Notes under the pieces: generated by a model
What the model was told of the DNA's origin: nothing
Seen by the model: the letters and a program-made list of their open reading frames with translations, nothing else
The model's database searches: none
In this document: positions 1 to 12,570 of the stretch, in pieces
How positions within the stretch are numbered: the stretch's first letter is position 1
How the letters are laid out: each line of letters begins with the position of its first letter
Made by a program: the position numbers and the translations under genes
Assembly (NCBI RefSeq): GCF_932526225.1
Contig: NC_064046.1
Span: 5,009,306 to 5,073,305 of the forward strand
Length of the DNA: 64,000 nt
Direction of reading: 5' to 3'
From: Nematostella vectensis
Taxonomy: Eukaryota > Cnidaria > Anthozoa > Actiniaria > Edwardsiidae

Positions 1-1700
1 TGTGGTAAAAAACTAAAGCGGACAGGAGGAGTTTTGGCTAAATCCTACTCGATGGACATTGTGGTCAGTGTAGTAAGCTAAACGAGGATGGTGTAATGTT
101 CAGAGGTGACACCAAGCCACTAGAAACCATCCTGAGAAAGCCAATCGAGAACGCCTCTCCTCGGATACAACTCATGCTGCTTCGCTTGCTGCGATACAAG
201 TTAGATGTGAGGCATGTCCCTGGAACAAGGCTCTACATAGCTGACACTCTCTCAATAGCTTATACTAAGCAAGTCAAAGAACCCGATGACGCACAAATAC
301 CTGAGATGGAACTGCGGATCCTATGGCCTAGTAAAGAGCCTCCCGTTGAGTGAAAAGCGGCTGACAAAACTACAGAAAGCATCCGTGGTAGACCAAACAT
401 TCTGTAGGCTGAAAGCTGCTATCGGGGGAGGTTGGCCAGCATACCGTAAGAGTACCCACCCAAGCATCAGACAATATTGGGGAATCCGTGATGAGCTACA
501 TGTCGCTGAGCACCTGATATTCAAAGGTGAGCGAGTTGTAATACCTTTATCTATGAGAGCTTAAATACTGGAAAAATTCCATGAAGCTTAATTTGGGCAT
601 CGAAAAGTGCAAGCATCGTGCTCGAGCTTCCATGTATTGGCCAGGAATGGCTAATGACATTGAAGAAATGATTGCTGCCCCACATGTGCAAAGTTCAAAC
701 CCAGAAATACGAAAGAAGCACTTATACCACATGACCTGCCAGATCGCCCCTGGTCCAAAATAGGGGCAGACATTTTCTTTTTCGGGGGTAAACCACACTT
801 AGTTGTTGTCGACTACTTTTCTAAGTATCCTGAAGTCTCTCGCCTGCAGAGGCCAAGTGCTGGTTGTGTCGTAGAGTGCCTAAAACCCATCTTTGCCAGG
901 CACGGCATTCCAGATTATATGATTGCTGATAACATGCCGTTTGCAAGTGCTAAGATGAGGACATTCGCAACAGAATGGGACTTCCAGATCACGACGTCCA
1001 GCCCAAAGTACCCACAATTCAATGGACAAAGCGAGCGGATGATCGGAACAGTAAAGCAGCTCATGAGGAAAGCACATGAGGAAGGTAAATACATTAATCA
1101 GTCACTACTTGAATATCGCAATACACCTTTAACAGGCCTTAAGTACTTACCTGCACAACTACTCATGAGTCGGATGCTAAAGGATAAATTACCTGTCACT
1201 AGTAGGCTACTTGCGCCTAACGTTGTTGAGAATCCCTATGTGGAGCTGAAGGCAGCAGAAACAGAAGGCATATTATGACCGTGGAACAAATCCCCTCCCT
1301 TGGACATTGGGGATAGTGTGAGGGTACGACTCTCAGGCCGTGAATGGACACCTGCAGTCGTGACAGACCTACATTCAGCTCCACGTTCATACATGGTCAC
1401 AACGGAAAATGGTCGTGTGCTCCGCAGGAACCGGAGAGTCATAAATCCTACTGCTGAGCCGCCGCCAGTGGTCATTGCCCAAGAGGATACACCTGGTCCT
1501 TCAAGCGCCTTTCCTGAGCAGGCGTCTACTGCAGAAGGACCATCCAAAAGGTTGATACGCCAGATCAGCAGTCTTCATCAGACTCAGAGAAGCTACAAGA
1601 TCCACTCGTTTGAGAAGACAGCCATTTTGGATGGCAGGTTTTTTTTACTCCATGATCCACGAACTGTGAGTCAGAACAATCAACTGCTTTGACATTTGTT
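1..1700 (+). mobile_element. Gypsy-1: decayed 3' part of a Ty3/Gypsy pol gene
   Basis: The reading frames at 96-353, 286-564, 581-763, 919-1278 and 1300-1692 read in order as the end of RNase H, the zinc-binding and catalytic parts of a retroviral-type integrase, and a C-terminal tail. Visible landmarks are ADTLS after RNase H, YWPGM in the integrase linker, IADNMPF around the second catalytic Asp, and NGQSERM around the catalytic Glu. The pieces lie in different frames and carry stops, so this is a pseudogene. The 5' part (gag, protease, RT) lies outside the window or is lost, and no LTR pair is visible. The family differs from Gypsy-2 and Gypsy-3 in this window. Confidence 0.8.
69..95 (+). 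repeat. single 23-bp satellite monomer inside Gypsy-1
   Basis: The stretch tgtagtaagctaaacgagg... matches the monomer of the large arrays at 1.9-2.7 and 7.1-8.7 kb. It interrupts the RNase H region just before the conserved ...TKPLE segment. It is a lone copy about 1.8 kb from the array. Confidence 0.8.
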
Positions 1701-1917
1701 ATTGTTTATTGTCTATTAACCTCGTTTACTTTGTTTGATGAACAATTTGAGGAGTTTAATCCCATATTGTTATTGGATTTTGATTTAGATAGTCTGCGAT
1801 GCTTTCCCTATACAAAATGGGGATGTCACATAATGTATGTTATAGTTTCCCGCGTTATGATAATTTATGCGTAAAAAAGATGGCCGCCATCGTGCACGGT
1901 GCAGACCATAACAGACG

Positions 1918-2655
1918 GTATAGTAAGCTAAACAAGGATGGTGTAGTAAGCTAAACGAGGATGGTGTAAACTAAACGAGGATGGTATAGTAAGCTAAACG
2001 AGGATGGTATAGTAAGCTAAACGAGGATGGTGTAGTAAGCTAAACGAGGATGGTGTAGTAAGCTAAACGAGGATGGTGTAGTAAGCTAAACGAGGATGGT
2101 GTAGTAAGCTAAACAAGGACGGTGTAGTAAGCTAAACGAGGATGGTGTAGTAAGCTAAACGAGGATGGTGTAGTAAGCTAAACGAGGATGGTGTAGTAAG
2201 CTTAACGAGGATGGTGTAGTAAGCTAAACGAGGATGGTGTAGTAAGCTAAACTAGTACGGTATAGTAAGCTAAACGAGGATGGTGTAGTAAGCTAAACTA
2301 GTACGGTATAGTAAGCTAAACTAGTACGGTATAGTAAGCTAAACGAGGACCATGTAGTAAGCTAAACGAGGACCATGTAGTAAGCTAAACGAGGATGGTG
2401 TAGTAAGCTAAACTAGTACGGTATAGTAAGCTAAACTAGTACGGTGTAGTAAGCTAAACTAGTACGGTATAGTAAGCTAAACTAGTACGGTATAGTAAGC
2501 TAAACGAGGATGGTATAGTAAGCTAAACGAGGATGGTGTAGTAAGCTAAACGAGGATGGTGTAGTAAGCTAAACGAGGATGGTGTAGTAAGCTAAACGAG
2601 GATGGTGTAGTAAGCTAAACGAGGATGGTATAGTAAGCTAAACGAGGATGGTGTA
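1918..2655 (+). repeat. 23-bp satellite array, left part
   Basis: Tandem copies of a 23-bp unit (tagtaagctaaacgaggatgg plus 2 bases). Two main variants alternate: one with cgaggatggt and one with ctagtacggta. The array ends exactly where the left LTR of Gypsy-2 starts. It shares unit and variants with the array right of Gypsy-2, so the two were probably one array before the insertion. Confidence 0.95.
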
Positions 2656-2791
2656 TGTTGAGTATGTAGGAAGGTGTGAATGAACCTTTATTTAGCATAT
2701 AATCAACGAGCCTGTTCATACAACTGGAGAACACTCTGGCCGGCTGAGTAACCGCGCTTCCGCACAGGGTACCCAACGTGTGTACACAACA
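2656..2791 (-). repeat. 3' LTR of Gypsy-2
   Basis: Starts TGTTGAGTATG and ends GTACACAACA, giving short TGTTG/CAACA inverted ends. It carries an extra gaag relative to the partner LTR and is otherwise the same by eye. Confidence 0.92.
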
Positions 2792-2865
2792 TAAATAACA
2801 TTTCCCCCTCTTCTAAGGAAGCTGTGGGGTCGGGGGTAGCCTAACTAACGACGTAACGTGTCCGA

Positions 2866-5800
2866 TTATAAGTTCAGCCTGTCTGGCGCTATGCCCTTGT
2901 TCGCGCGTGACGATCTCCTAGGCATGTCCGGCTCTCCCGCATCCTCGGGAACTTCCTCACTGATCGTCGGTGGATTTTGCTGTCTTGTTGTTTGAGGGGG
3001 ATTTAATGTTTCTGTAGCGTCGCCATCTCCCTCTGTGCAGCTGAGTGGCTCAGCTGCTGGCGTGGTCATCGGAAGTAGCTGGTGATCTCGGTGAGACATG
3101 TTATCTTGATAAGGAGGTGCAGTTCTTTCGCAGAGCTGGTCTGCATGACGTCGAACGTGTTGTTGGGGGAACTTGTCTGGCTGTACTTCGTACATCACAT
3201 TCCCGATCTTTGTTGTTACGCACCCTGGGGACCACTTCCCCCCAGAGACGCTGAAGTCTCGATACCATACCTTGTGGCCAATGGTGAAGCATCGTGACGG
3301 TTGTGATAGTGCAGGTGCCGTCTTAGGAGATGCTGGTCTGTATGGTGACAACAAATCTAAACGTGTGCGCAGGTTTCTTCCCAACATCAGTTTGGCCGGT
3401 GTTTGCTGGGTAGTTGCATTAGAGGTGTTGCGCTGTTTCAAGAGGAAGTCTGCAATGATCTGCGATGGAGGACCCTGCCCGGCTTCGTATGCCAACTTGA
3501 AGGTTTGGACGAATCTTTCAGCCTGGCCGTTGCTCTTTGGGTGGTACGGTGCTGTAGTGGTGTGTTTAACGCCATTCTGCTTCATGAACTTGTCGAAAGC
3601 TTCTGAAGTGAATTGTGAGCCATTGTCACTGACTACGTGAATGGGTAGCCCGAAACGAGCAAAAAGATCATGAAGAACCTTGATGGTTGCCGGAGCTGTA
3701 GTCGTGCGCATGGGAACTATTTCCAGCCATTTGGAGTAAGCGTCGACAACAACTAGAAAATGTATCCCATCCACGGGTCCGGCAAAGTCAATGTGTATCC
3801 TCTCCCATGGTGCTTGTGGGTAGGCCCATGGGTGGTACTGCCATGGGGGTGCATTCCGTGTGGTGTTGCACGGTCCACAACTCTTTGCCAGGTCCTCAAT
3901 GTCTTTATCTATTCCTGGCCACCATATGTGGCCACGGGCAAGCTCCTTCATCTTGACAATTCCTAAATGACTCTCGTGCAGCTCGTCTAGAGTGCGTGCT
4001 CTCAGTGCGCTCGGAATGACAACGCGATGGCCTCGCATGACACATCCCTCGTGAAGAGATAGTTCGGGTGCACAAGTCAGGAACGGTTTCATATTGTTGC
4101 TCGGGGTCGTGCGAGGGAATCCGTTCAGCACATAATCGTGTACTTCGTGGAGCAAGGGGTCAGCTGCCGTGTGCTCTCTTATGTCATCTGCTGTGACGGG
4201 AAGACGATCCATCTGTTCCACTTGGTATAAATCGGCGAGGTCAAAATACCCATCCTTGGGAGCCTTGTGTTGGGGGAGGCGAGAAATAGCATCTGCGTTG
4301 GAGTGGTCATTAGATGACCTGTATTGGATATCATACGAGTATGCCGATAGCTTGGTGGCCCATCGTTGCATGCGCATGGCTGCTATGGGAGGGATTCCTC
4401 TCTTGGGGCCCAGTATGGCCATGAGCGGCTGGTGGTCCGTTCTGAGGGTGAAGTTGCGTCCGTAGAGATAGATATGGAATCTGGTAACGCCAAAGACTAT
4501 GGAGAGGGCTTCTTTGTCGATATGTGCGTAGTTCTTCTCGCTGCTGTTCATTGTCCGCGAGGCAAACGCGATGGGACGCTCTGTCCCATCGGGGATTTGG
4601 TGCGACAGAACAGCACCCAGGCCGTATGCCGACGCATCACAGTCGAGTATGATTGGGAGATCTGGGTTATAGGGCACCAGCACGTTGTCAACTGTGATCA
4701 TTGATTTGACACTGGTGAACGCTTTCTGGCATTTGGCACTCCAGTACCACTTGGTGTCCTTCTTCAGCAGTTGATGAAGAGGTTGTAAGACCTGTGATAG
4801 GTTGGGTAGGAATTTCTGGTAGTAGTTTACCAGGCCTAAGAACGCACGGAGCTGGGTTACATCCTAAGGTGATGGTGCCGTCTTGATGGCTTCTACCTTG
4901 TCACTCGTGGGGTGGATTCCGTCTTTGTCGATGACGTGACCGAGGTATTTTAGCGATGGCTGCATGAATTCGCACTTCTCTCGTTGTGCTGTGAGACCGT
5001 TGGCGTGTAGGCGTCGCAAAACTTCTTCCAGGTTTGTAAGGTGTTCTTCGCTGTCTCTTCCTGTCACCAGAATGTCGTCTTGGTAACACAGTACTTGTGG
5101 AAGGTCCTTGAAAATTCTGTCCATCTGTCGCTGGAAAATCGCCGCTGAGGACGCTACGCCAAATGGAAGTCGGTTGTAGGCGTACAATCCTTTGTGAGTG
5201 GTCAGGGTTGTGAACTGTTTAGCAGAGTCGTCGAGTGGTATCTGGGAGTATGCTTTGGTAAGGTCTAACTTAGAAAAGAAAGACCCACCGTTCATTTTTT
5301 CTTGCAGATCATCTAGGGTTGGAAGGGGATAGGAATCGGCCACTAACTCAGGGTTTAACGTAACCTTGAAATCCCCGCACAGGCGTATACCACCAGATTT
5401 CTTCACCACCGGGACAACAGGTGTTGCCCATTCGCTATTGGGGATAGGAGAGATTATCCCCTGTTTTTCTAAGTTCTCTAGTTCTGTTTCCACCTGGTGC
5501 CGGATGGCAAAAGGAACTGTGCGGTGCTTTTGGTGTACTGGAGTTGCCCCATCACGGACGTGTAGCTGCGCAGCATATCCCTTGAGACAGCCTAGTTCGT
5601 CGCTGAAAACATCTTGATACTTCTCTGTGAGGTCTGACAGTGCAGTGTTCTTGCTTTGAACCAACTTGATTGATGGCCAATCAAGTTTGAATAGGCGCAG
5701 CCAAGAGCGACCAAAGAGTGCAACTCTAGGTCCATCCACGACATACATCTTTGCCTCACAGCATTGGTCGTTATAACTAATGTTCGCGTTGACCACACCC

Positions 5801-6834
5801 ATAGGGACTATTATCTCATTACCATACGTGCGAAGCTTTACTTTAGCGGGTTTGAGCTCTAGGTGTTTGCATGTACTCTCGTAAACATTGCGCGGGATGA
5901 TTGACACTGACGAACCCGTGTCCAGTTCCATGCTAACCGGGGACCCTTCAATGTTGACTTGTACTAGAATAGGGGGACTGGTTGTATCACATTTGAAAAT
6001 GTGTAAGCACTGGATCTCATCTTCCTCCCCCTCTGAGATTTCCTGCTCTACGCAGTGGGTGGGTTTGGTCTTGCTTGGGGTGCTCTTTTTGCGATTGATA
6101 CTGGACATGCAGATATCAGAAATATGTCCGCGCTTGTTGCATATGCGGCAAATGGCATTGTAGAACTTACAGTCCCTGCGCGCGTGTGTGTTTTTGCCAC
6201 AGCTCATACATTTCTGTGGGGTTTGCTCCATTTTAAAAACGCGGGACTGATGTGGCCGGGCAGATTCGGGGGTCTGGGCTCCAGTCTCAGGGATTGTGTG
6301 TGCTTGGTGGAATGCATTGGCACCTTTCCCTGCCTGTTCCATTGCTTTGGCGATGGTGACTGCTTTTTCTAGGATTAAATCGCGCTCGCACAGCAATTTC
6401 TTAGAAATAGTTTCATTTGCTAAACCACAAACAAATCGATCGCGGAGGGCCTGGGGAAGAAATTCCCCAAAATTACAATGTTCAGTCATTTGTTTCAATG
6501 AGGCCACAAATGCGTTGATATCTTCGCCAAGCGCTTGATTCCTTTGGTGGAATTTGTAACGCTCTGCAATTTCGAGCGGGGGTGGTGATAAATGACCCTC
6601 AAGTATTTCTATAATCTCTTGGTATGTTTTGTCCTTGGGTTTTCTGGGTGAGGTCAGACCTCGTAACAGATTGTAGGTTTTGGGACCGATTTAACTAAGT
6701 AGCGAGGCTGTCTTTTTGTCTTCATTTATGTTGTTAACATCAAAGAATAGCTCTAACCGTTCAACGTAACAAGTGAATGTTTCTGTGGCTTCGTCAAACG
6801 GCTGCATGTTGCCTATCGTATGACTGGCAGCCAT
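2866..6834 (-). pseudogene. Gypsy-2 gag-pol with two in-frame stops
   Basis: One frame runs from an ATG at 6834 to a stop at 2866 and encodes Gag, protease, reverse transcriptase, RNase H and integrase. Landmarks in order: two CCHC knuckles (CMSCGKNTHARRDC and CRICNKRGHISDIC), protease ELDTGSSVS, RT CYQDDIL, RNase H ILDCDASAYG, and integrase with ...DNGSQF and NGQAER. Only two in-frame stops break it: TAA at 6691-6693 in Gag and TAG at 4864-4866 between RT and RNase H. No frameshift is visible, so decay is light. Either stop could be a read-through site, but two stops in one ORF fit simple inactivation better. Confidence 0.9.
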
Positions 6835-6911
6835 CTTGAATTCCGTAAGATTTGATCGAGGAGTAAATGCAGGAATTGCAGTGTTTACTTACGATCCTTT
6901 GGTCGTTGAGT

Positions 6912-6931
6912 CCTTCACCAGCTCGTCGCCA
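6912..6931 (-). other. primer-binding site of Gypsy-2
   Basis: On the minus strand the sequence TGGCGACGAGCTGG lies two bases inside the 5' LTR, the usual place for a tRNA primer site beginning TGG. The tRNA was not identified. Confidence 0.6.
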
Positions 6932-6933
6932 GT

Positions 6934-7065
6934 TGTTGAGTATGTAGGTGTGAATGAACCTTTATTTAGCATATAATCAACGAGCCTGTTCATACAACTG
7001 GAGAACACTCTGGCCGGCTGAGTAACCGCGCTTCCGCACAGGGTACCCAACGTGTGTACACAACA
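6934..7065 (-). repeat. 5' LTR of Gypsy-2
   Basis: A 132-bp LTR with the same ends as the 3' LTR. It directly precedes the primer-binding site and gag on the minus strand. Confidence 0.92.
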
Positions 7066-7072
7066 TATATAC

Positions 7073-8668
7073 CAGTGTAGTAAGCTAAACGAGGACGGTG
7101 TAGTAAGCTAAACGAGGATGGTGTAGTAAGCTAAACGAGGATGGTGTAGTAAGCTAAACGAGGATGGTGTAGTACGGCTAAACGAGGATGGTATAGTAAG
7201 CTAAACGAGGATGGTGTAGTAAGCTAAACGAGGACCATGTAGTAAGCTAAACGAGGATGGTGTAGTAAGCTAAACTAGTACGGTATAGTAAGCTAAACGA
7301 GGATGGTGTAGTAAGCTAAACGAGGATGGTGTAGAAAGCTAATCTAGGATGGTGTAGTAAGCTAAACGAGGACCGTGTAGTAAGCTAAACGAGGACGGTG
7401 TAGTAAGCTAAACGAGGATGGTGCAGTAAGCTAAACGAGGATGGTGTAGTAAGCTAAACGAGGATGGTATAGTAAGCTAATCGAGGATGGTATAGTAAGC
7501 TAAACGAGGATGGTGTAGTAAGCTAAACGAGGATGGTGTAGTAAGCTAAACGAGGATGGTGTAGTACGGCTAAACGAGGATGGTATAGTAAGCTAAACTA
7601 GTACGGTATAGTAAGCTAAACGAGGATGGTGTAGTAAGCTAAACTAGTACGGTATAGTAAGCTAAACGAGGATGGTGTAGTAAGCTAAACGAGGATGGTG
7701 TAGTAAGCTAAACGAGGATGGTGTAGTAAGCTAAACGAGGATGGTGTAGTAAGCTAAACGGGGATGGTGTAGTAAGCTAAGCGAGGATGGTATAGAAAGC
7801 TAATCTAGGATGGTGTAGTAAGCTAAACGAGGACCGTGTAGTAAGCTAAACGAGGACGGTGTAGTAAGCTAAACGAGGATGGTGCAGTAAGCTAAACGAG
7901 GATGGTGTAGTAAGCTAAACGAGGACCATGTAGTAAGCTAAACGAGGATGGTGTAGTAAGCTAAACTAGTACGGTATAGTAAGCTAAACGAGGATGGTGT
8001 AGTAAGCTAAACTAGTACGGTATAGTAAGCTAAACGAGGATGGTGTAGTAAGCTAAACGAGGATGGTGTAGTAAGCTAAACGAGGATGGTGTAGTAAGCT
8101 AAACGAGGATGGTGTAGTAAGCTAAACGGGGATGGTGTAGTAAGCTAAGCGAGGATGGTATAGAAAGCTAATCTAGGATGGTGTAGTAAGCTAAACGAGG
8201 ACCGTGTAGTAAGCTAAACGAGGACGGTGTAGTAAGCTAAACGAGGATGGTGCAGTAAGCTAAACGAGGATGGTGTAGTAAGCTAAACGAGGATGGTGTA
8301 GTAAGCTAAACGAAGCAGGTGTAGTAAGCTAAACGAGGATGGTGTAGTAAGCTAAACGAGGATGGTGTAGTAAGCTAAACTAGTACGGTATAGTAAGCTA
8401 ATCTAGGATGGTGTAGTAAGCTAAACGAGGACCGTGTAGTAAGCTAAACGAGGACGGTGTAGTAAGCTAAACGAGGATGGTGCAGTAAGCTAAACTAGTA
8501 CGGTATAGTAAGCTAAACGAGGATGGTGTAGTAAGCTAAACGAGGATGGTGTAGTAAGCTAAACGAGGATGGTATAGTAAGCTAAATGAGGATGATGTAA
8601 GCTAAACGAGGACGGTGTGGTAAGCTAAACCAGGATGGTGTAGTAAGCTAAACGAGGATGGTGTAACG
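7073..8668 (+). repeat. 23-bp satellite array, right part, with higher-order structure
   Basis: About 69 copies of the 23-bp unit. Rare variants (gcgaggatggtatagaaagc followed by taatctagg) recur at about 7781 and 8149, exactly 368 bp or 16 units apart. A block of 16 monomers has therefore been duplicated as a higher-order repeat. The array decays at 8580-8668, where units become shorter and irregular. Confidence 0.93.
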
Positions 8669-9050
8669 TAAACAATCTAAAGTTGAGATACAAACGAGAC
8701 TAGTATAGACCAGACTGGTCCTCCCGGGAATGTGTAGCCTCAGCCAAGACGAGAAACAAACTGTTGCATCTAAGGCACCAAAAATAGATTCCCGTGAGCT
8801 CAGGCCTGTTAGGCAGCGCCAATATTTTCGGATTATATTTAGTCATTTGGTAAATAACTAGGAGGAGGCAAGCAGCCGTGTGGAGAAAATGGAAAATAGA
8901 AAATATATGAAACGCAATGATATAAAGTGACTGAGACAAGACTGAGTTCGTTTTTCTTATACGACTAAATTACTGATTTCATATCGACGCTCGGCTGAAT
9001 CGGCATTGCTATGAAAGTATCTTCCAAAGCTCCCTCACTAAAGCTTGAGC
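8669..9050. other. unassigned spacer
   Basis: No coding, RNA or repeat signal recognised. Short frames here have no family-like features. Confidence 0.5.
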
Positions 9051-9897
9051 CCACTCCACCCCTTCCCCTTTAATGCGCCTAGCCCACTCCACCCCCTCCC
9101 CTCTAATGCGCCTAGCCCACTCCACCCCCTCCCCTCTAATGCGCCTAGCCCACTCCACCTCCTCCCCTCTAATGCGCCTAGCCCACTTCACCCCCTCCCC
9201 TCTAATGCGCCTAGCCCACTCCACCCCCTCCCCTCTAATGCGACTAGCCTACTCCACCCCCTCCCCCTAATGCGACTAGCCTACTCCATCCCCTCCCCTT
9301 TAATGCGCCTAGCCAACTCCACCCCTTCCCCTCTAATGCGCCTAGCCCACTCCACCCCCTCCCCTCTAATGCGCCTAGCCCACTCCACCCCCTCCCCTCT
9401 AATGCGCCTAGCCCACTCCAACCCCTCCCCTCTAATGCGCCTAGCCTACTCCACCCCCTCCCCTCTAATGCGCCTAGCCCACTCCACCCCCTCCCCCCTA
9501 ATGCGCCTAGCCCACTCCAACCCCTCCCCTCTAATGCGCCTAGCCTACTCCACCCCCTCCCCTTTAATGCGCCTAGCCCACTCCACCCCCTCCCCTCTAA
9601 TGCGCCTAGCCCACTCCACCCCCTCCCCCCTAATGCGACTAGCCTACTCCACCCCCTCCCCTCTAATGCGCCTAACCAACTCCACCCCCTCCCCTCTAAT
9701 GCGCCTAGCCCACTCCACCCCCTCCCCTCTAATGCGCCTAGCCCACTCCACCCCCTCCCCTCTAATGCGCCTAGCCCACTCCAACCCCTCCCCTCTAATG
9801 CGCCTAGCCTACTCCACCCCCTCCCCTTTAATGCGCCTAGCCCACTCCACCCCCTCCCCTCTAATGCGCCTACCCCACTCCACCCCCTCCCCTCTAT
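9051..9897 (+). repeat. 33-bp minisatellite
   Basis: About 26 tandem copies of a unit containing taatgcgcctagcccactcc and a C-rich tail. The unit is a multiple of three, so frames stay open on both strands. These are repeat artefacts rather than genes. Confidence 0.95.
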
Positions 9898-10190
9898 ATT
9901 ATCAATAACCTTATCCTAGACTATATAACATTTTTCCATTTTTCATAGTGATAAGGAGTCTGTCTCTCTCCTTTGCTATCGAAAGCTCGATTTTGTTTAC
10001 TTTTTTAATCTCGCCCAAAAAAGTATACAAAAGACAGTTTTTGGTTTTGTCTTTTACATGTAAATATAAAAGACTTGGCTAATAAAATTATATGATTAAC
10101 CGGAATAACTTGCTTGTTTGACTCATCAAATACTCCCAAAATAATATCCAGTTCGCTAATACTTCCAGACAAAAAAGTTCAACAATGGGG
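9898..10190. other. AT-rich spacer
   Basis: Nothing recognised between the 33-bp array and the LINE remnant. Confidence 0.5.
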
Positions 10191-12570
10191 CAATATTATA
10201 ACAGATGGAAAAGAGTCTCATATGTCTCACTGCAGAAAGATCAGGAGAGGGACTGTACTTTGCCTATTTTGTACAATTTGGAATTAGTAAAGGTTATACG
10301 GTGTAAGATTTTAAATTGGAATTCCCGTAATTTTGTTTCTATTGAACATTGGAATAGTAAAAGATAGATCTTGTTCCAGTCCAGGGATGATTTCTCGAAG
10401 AAGTCATTAAAGCAAGTTTGTGCACTTGGGGTTATTATGATTTTAGAAAGAAAAATATCATAACTCTGTTTTAAAGTTGTCTTATTAAGCACGTAAGAAC
10501 TTTCTGCTGTATTGCAAGATACAGTGTGTTGCCCCAATTACGGACGGTTTTTGCATTTAGCACCATAACCTTTTAGCAATAAAAAGGACACTTTTGATAT
10601 TGTTGCCAGTAACAAGATTGGACCTTAACCTTATAAAATACTTATAATATACAGACATATTTTTTAAGTTTAGGGCGCCGTGCTCGAAAAGTATGTGTCA
10701 CTGATTTGCCCTAATCGCGTTCAACTGGCCCCAATTCCGGACACAAACTTCCTGAACGATTTTCGTAATTTCTCCCATATATTTCCAAGGCTTATAAAAT
10801 AAGAATAAGAATTTATCTTATTTAGCAAAGCCAATTTAAATTATATGGATCTACGAAGAGCATTTTACCATTTGTTTACAGTCACATTCAAAATAATTGT
10901 TGTAACCTGATGATAAAAGCATCGATAAAGAAGCAATAGTATATCCCGACGAGAGAAAGCGTGTAATGGCTGTCTACATATCCATTAAAATACAAGCTGC
11001 TAATTATGTTGCAATTTTTTGCGAGCGTTCTCTTTATCATATGTTTGCACAAATTGGCACAACGTTTATGTACCTAAATCCCTCCACAATGTAGTTTAAA
11101 TGCAGAAACTAATTCCCATTATCTTTTTAAACAACATATTTCCAATAAGCAGTCTATTTGTGTCCGTGTTCAGGCACACTTCGTGAACAAGCACTGTAAA
11201 TTTACAAAAGGCTTTCGTTCTTGTAAATTAGTAGCGAAATCAAAGAACTTCAATGTAAAAGTATTTTACAGTGGTTCATTCCCACCAAAAAAGTTGGTAT
11301 TTTTATTAATTCTAATGTACCAGAAGGACTAGTTTATGTAAAGCGTTAAATTCACTGCACCGTTAATAACTTTCAAACTACGCGGACAAAAGTTTGACTA
11401 ACCTTCAAATAAACTTAAATTTTCCTGCTGGCAATAACGCCAACTACGTCCTTACTACAGCATACGTGAGTATGAGAGTTAGTTACTAATTAGGTCATGA
11501 TAAGCACATATGTATTGGGAAAAAATCTATATTCAATATATTGAAGGGCTACAATCAATCAAAGGTTCTAGGGTGAGATTCCAATCGCCAGCAATCAATA
11601 TAGAAGTGTCGGAAATATTTAACGAATCGAGTTTGCAAGAAATAGATTGGAAAAAAAGTGCATTGCTCCTTAGTCTTATTAAGCGCATAAATATTGACCA
11701 AAGCCAAAGGGGAATCTTGAACCTGAGCAACTGAAATGATATACCTACCAGAGTCGTCCACATACTTGGCATTTATCACCATGTCTAAATCGTCCCTTAC
11801 TAGAACGGGGACACCTTTGCTTACCATGTGCAAAAAACATATCCCTCCATCCATTCCTTTCTCCACTTGTCCATTACTTCAGCAGTAGAGTGAGACTCCT
11901 GTATAAAAACAATATCTTCTTTCTGCTTGTTCAGCCAACTGAAATTTTTTTCCGCTTTTTTCCCCGCGCAGACTCCAAACTGAATATTATTTTGCGGTGC
12001 AATTATTGTGATGGTAATGCAATAGCTTTGAATTATGTACGCAGTAAATTTGAAAACTTATACAATTTGATTGACAAACCGGTGAATGTCCAATTAAGAA
12101 ATGTATTTCGGCACAGAACAATAAGTTAAAGACAACAGTTGAAGCAAACAATACGTAACAGACGTAATTGGCTATTCCTGGAAGGAAACGTCAAAAACGT
12201 GTGATAGTGTTTTGTTTGAGCTCCCGGTATTATCTACACTTGGACAATAATGTACGAAAGGATTTTTAGCTATTGTCATTTCAACATAGAGGAAGAGCTA
12301 GGAACTATAAGTCAATATCCAACTGAGTCGGAAAAAAAAATTAACAAAACAACCTATTTCTGGCTAACTTCAATACCGTCAATGAATAGCTTGTAGGGCT
12401 CGCTTTTACTAAAATTAACCTTCTTCCCTAATCTCCTCGCCTCATCGTGTGCCGGCATCAAATTCTTTCTTATTTGGGCCACTTCTTGAGGCAGATCTTG
12501 TCTGATGCCAAAAGCCGGATCTGAACCATATCGCCTCTTAAGTACATCCTCTCTCTCTCTCTGGAAACCG
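10190..12570 (-). mobile_element. remnant of an L1-like LINE
   Basis: Three fragments lie in LINE order on the minus strand. At 12354-12570 is an ORF1-type C-terminus (DLPQEVAQIRKNL, PYKLFIDGIEV). At 11500-11960 are APE endonuclease pieces (VPVLVRDDLD, DDSGRYIISVAQVQDS, ILIAGDWN). At 10241-10540 is the RT tail before a zinc ribbon (TKLREFQFKILHRI). The frames are broken, and the space between endonuclease and tail is far too short for a reverse transcriptase, so most of RT is deleted. Confidence 0.65.

Larger units (their letters stand above)
2656..7065 (-). mobile_element. Gypsy-2: nearly full-length LTR retrotransposon
   Basis: Two LTRs of about 132-136 bp (TGTTGAG...ACAACA) bound one long gag-pol frame on the minus strand. 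The LTRs differ mainly by a 4-base insertion (gaag) in the left one, which suggests a fairly recent insertion. Both flanks are the 23-bp satellite. An exact target-site duplication was not found: the left flank ends gtgta and the right flank begins tatat. A purine tract (minus strand) sits inside the left LTR near 2802-2818. Confidence 0.93.

Noticed and set aside
1918-8668. CRISPR-like array
   Set aside because: Units are contiguous 23-bp repeats without unique spacers, in a eukaryotic context split by a Gypsy element.
9045-9908. 287-aa repetitive frame and its antisense partner
   Set aside because: Produced by a 33-bp tandem repeat whose length is a multiple of three; no start context or domain.
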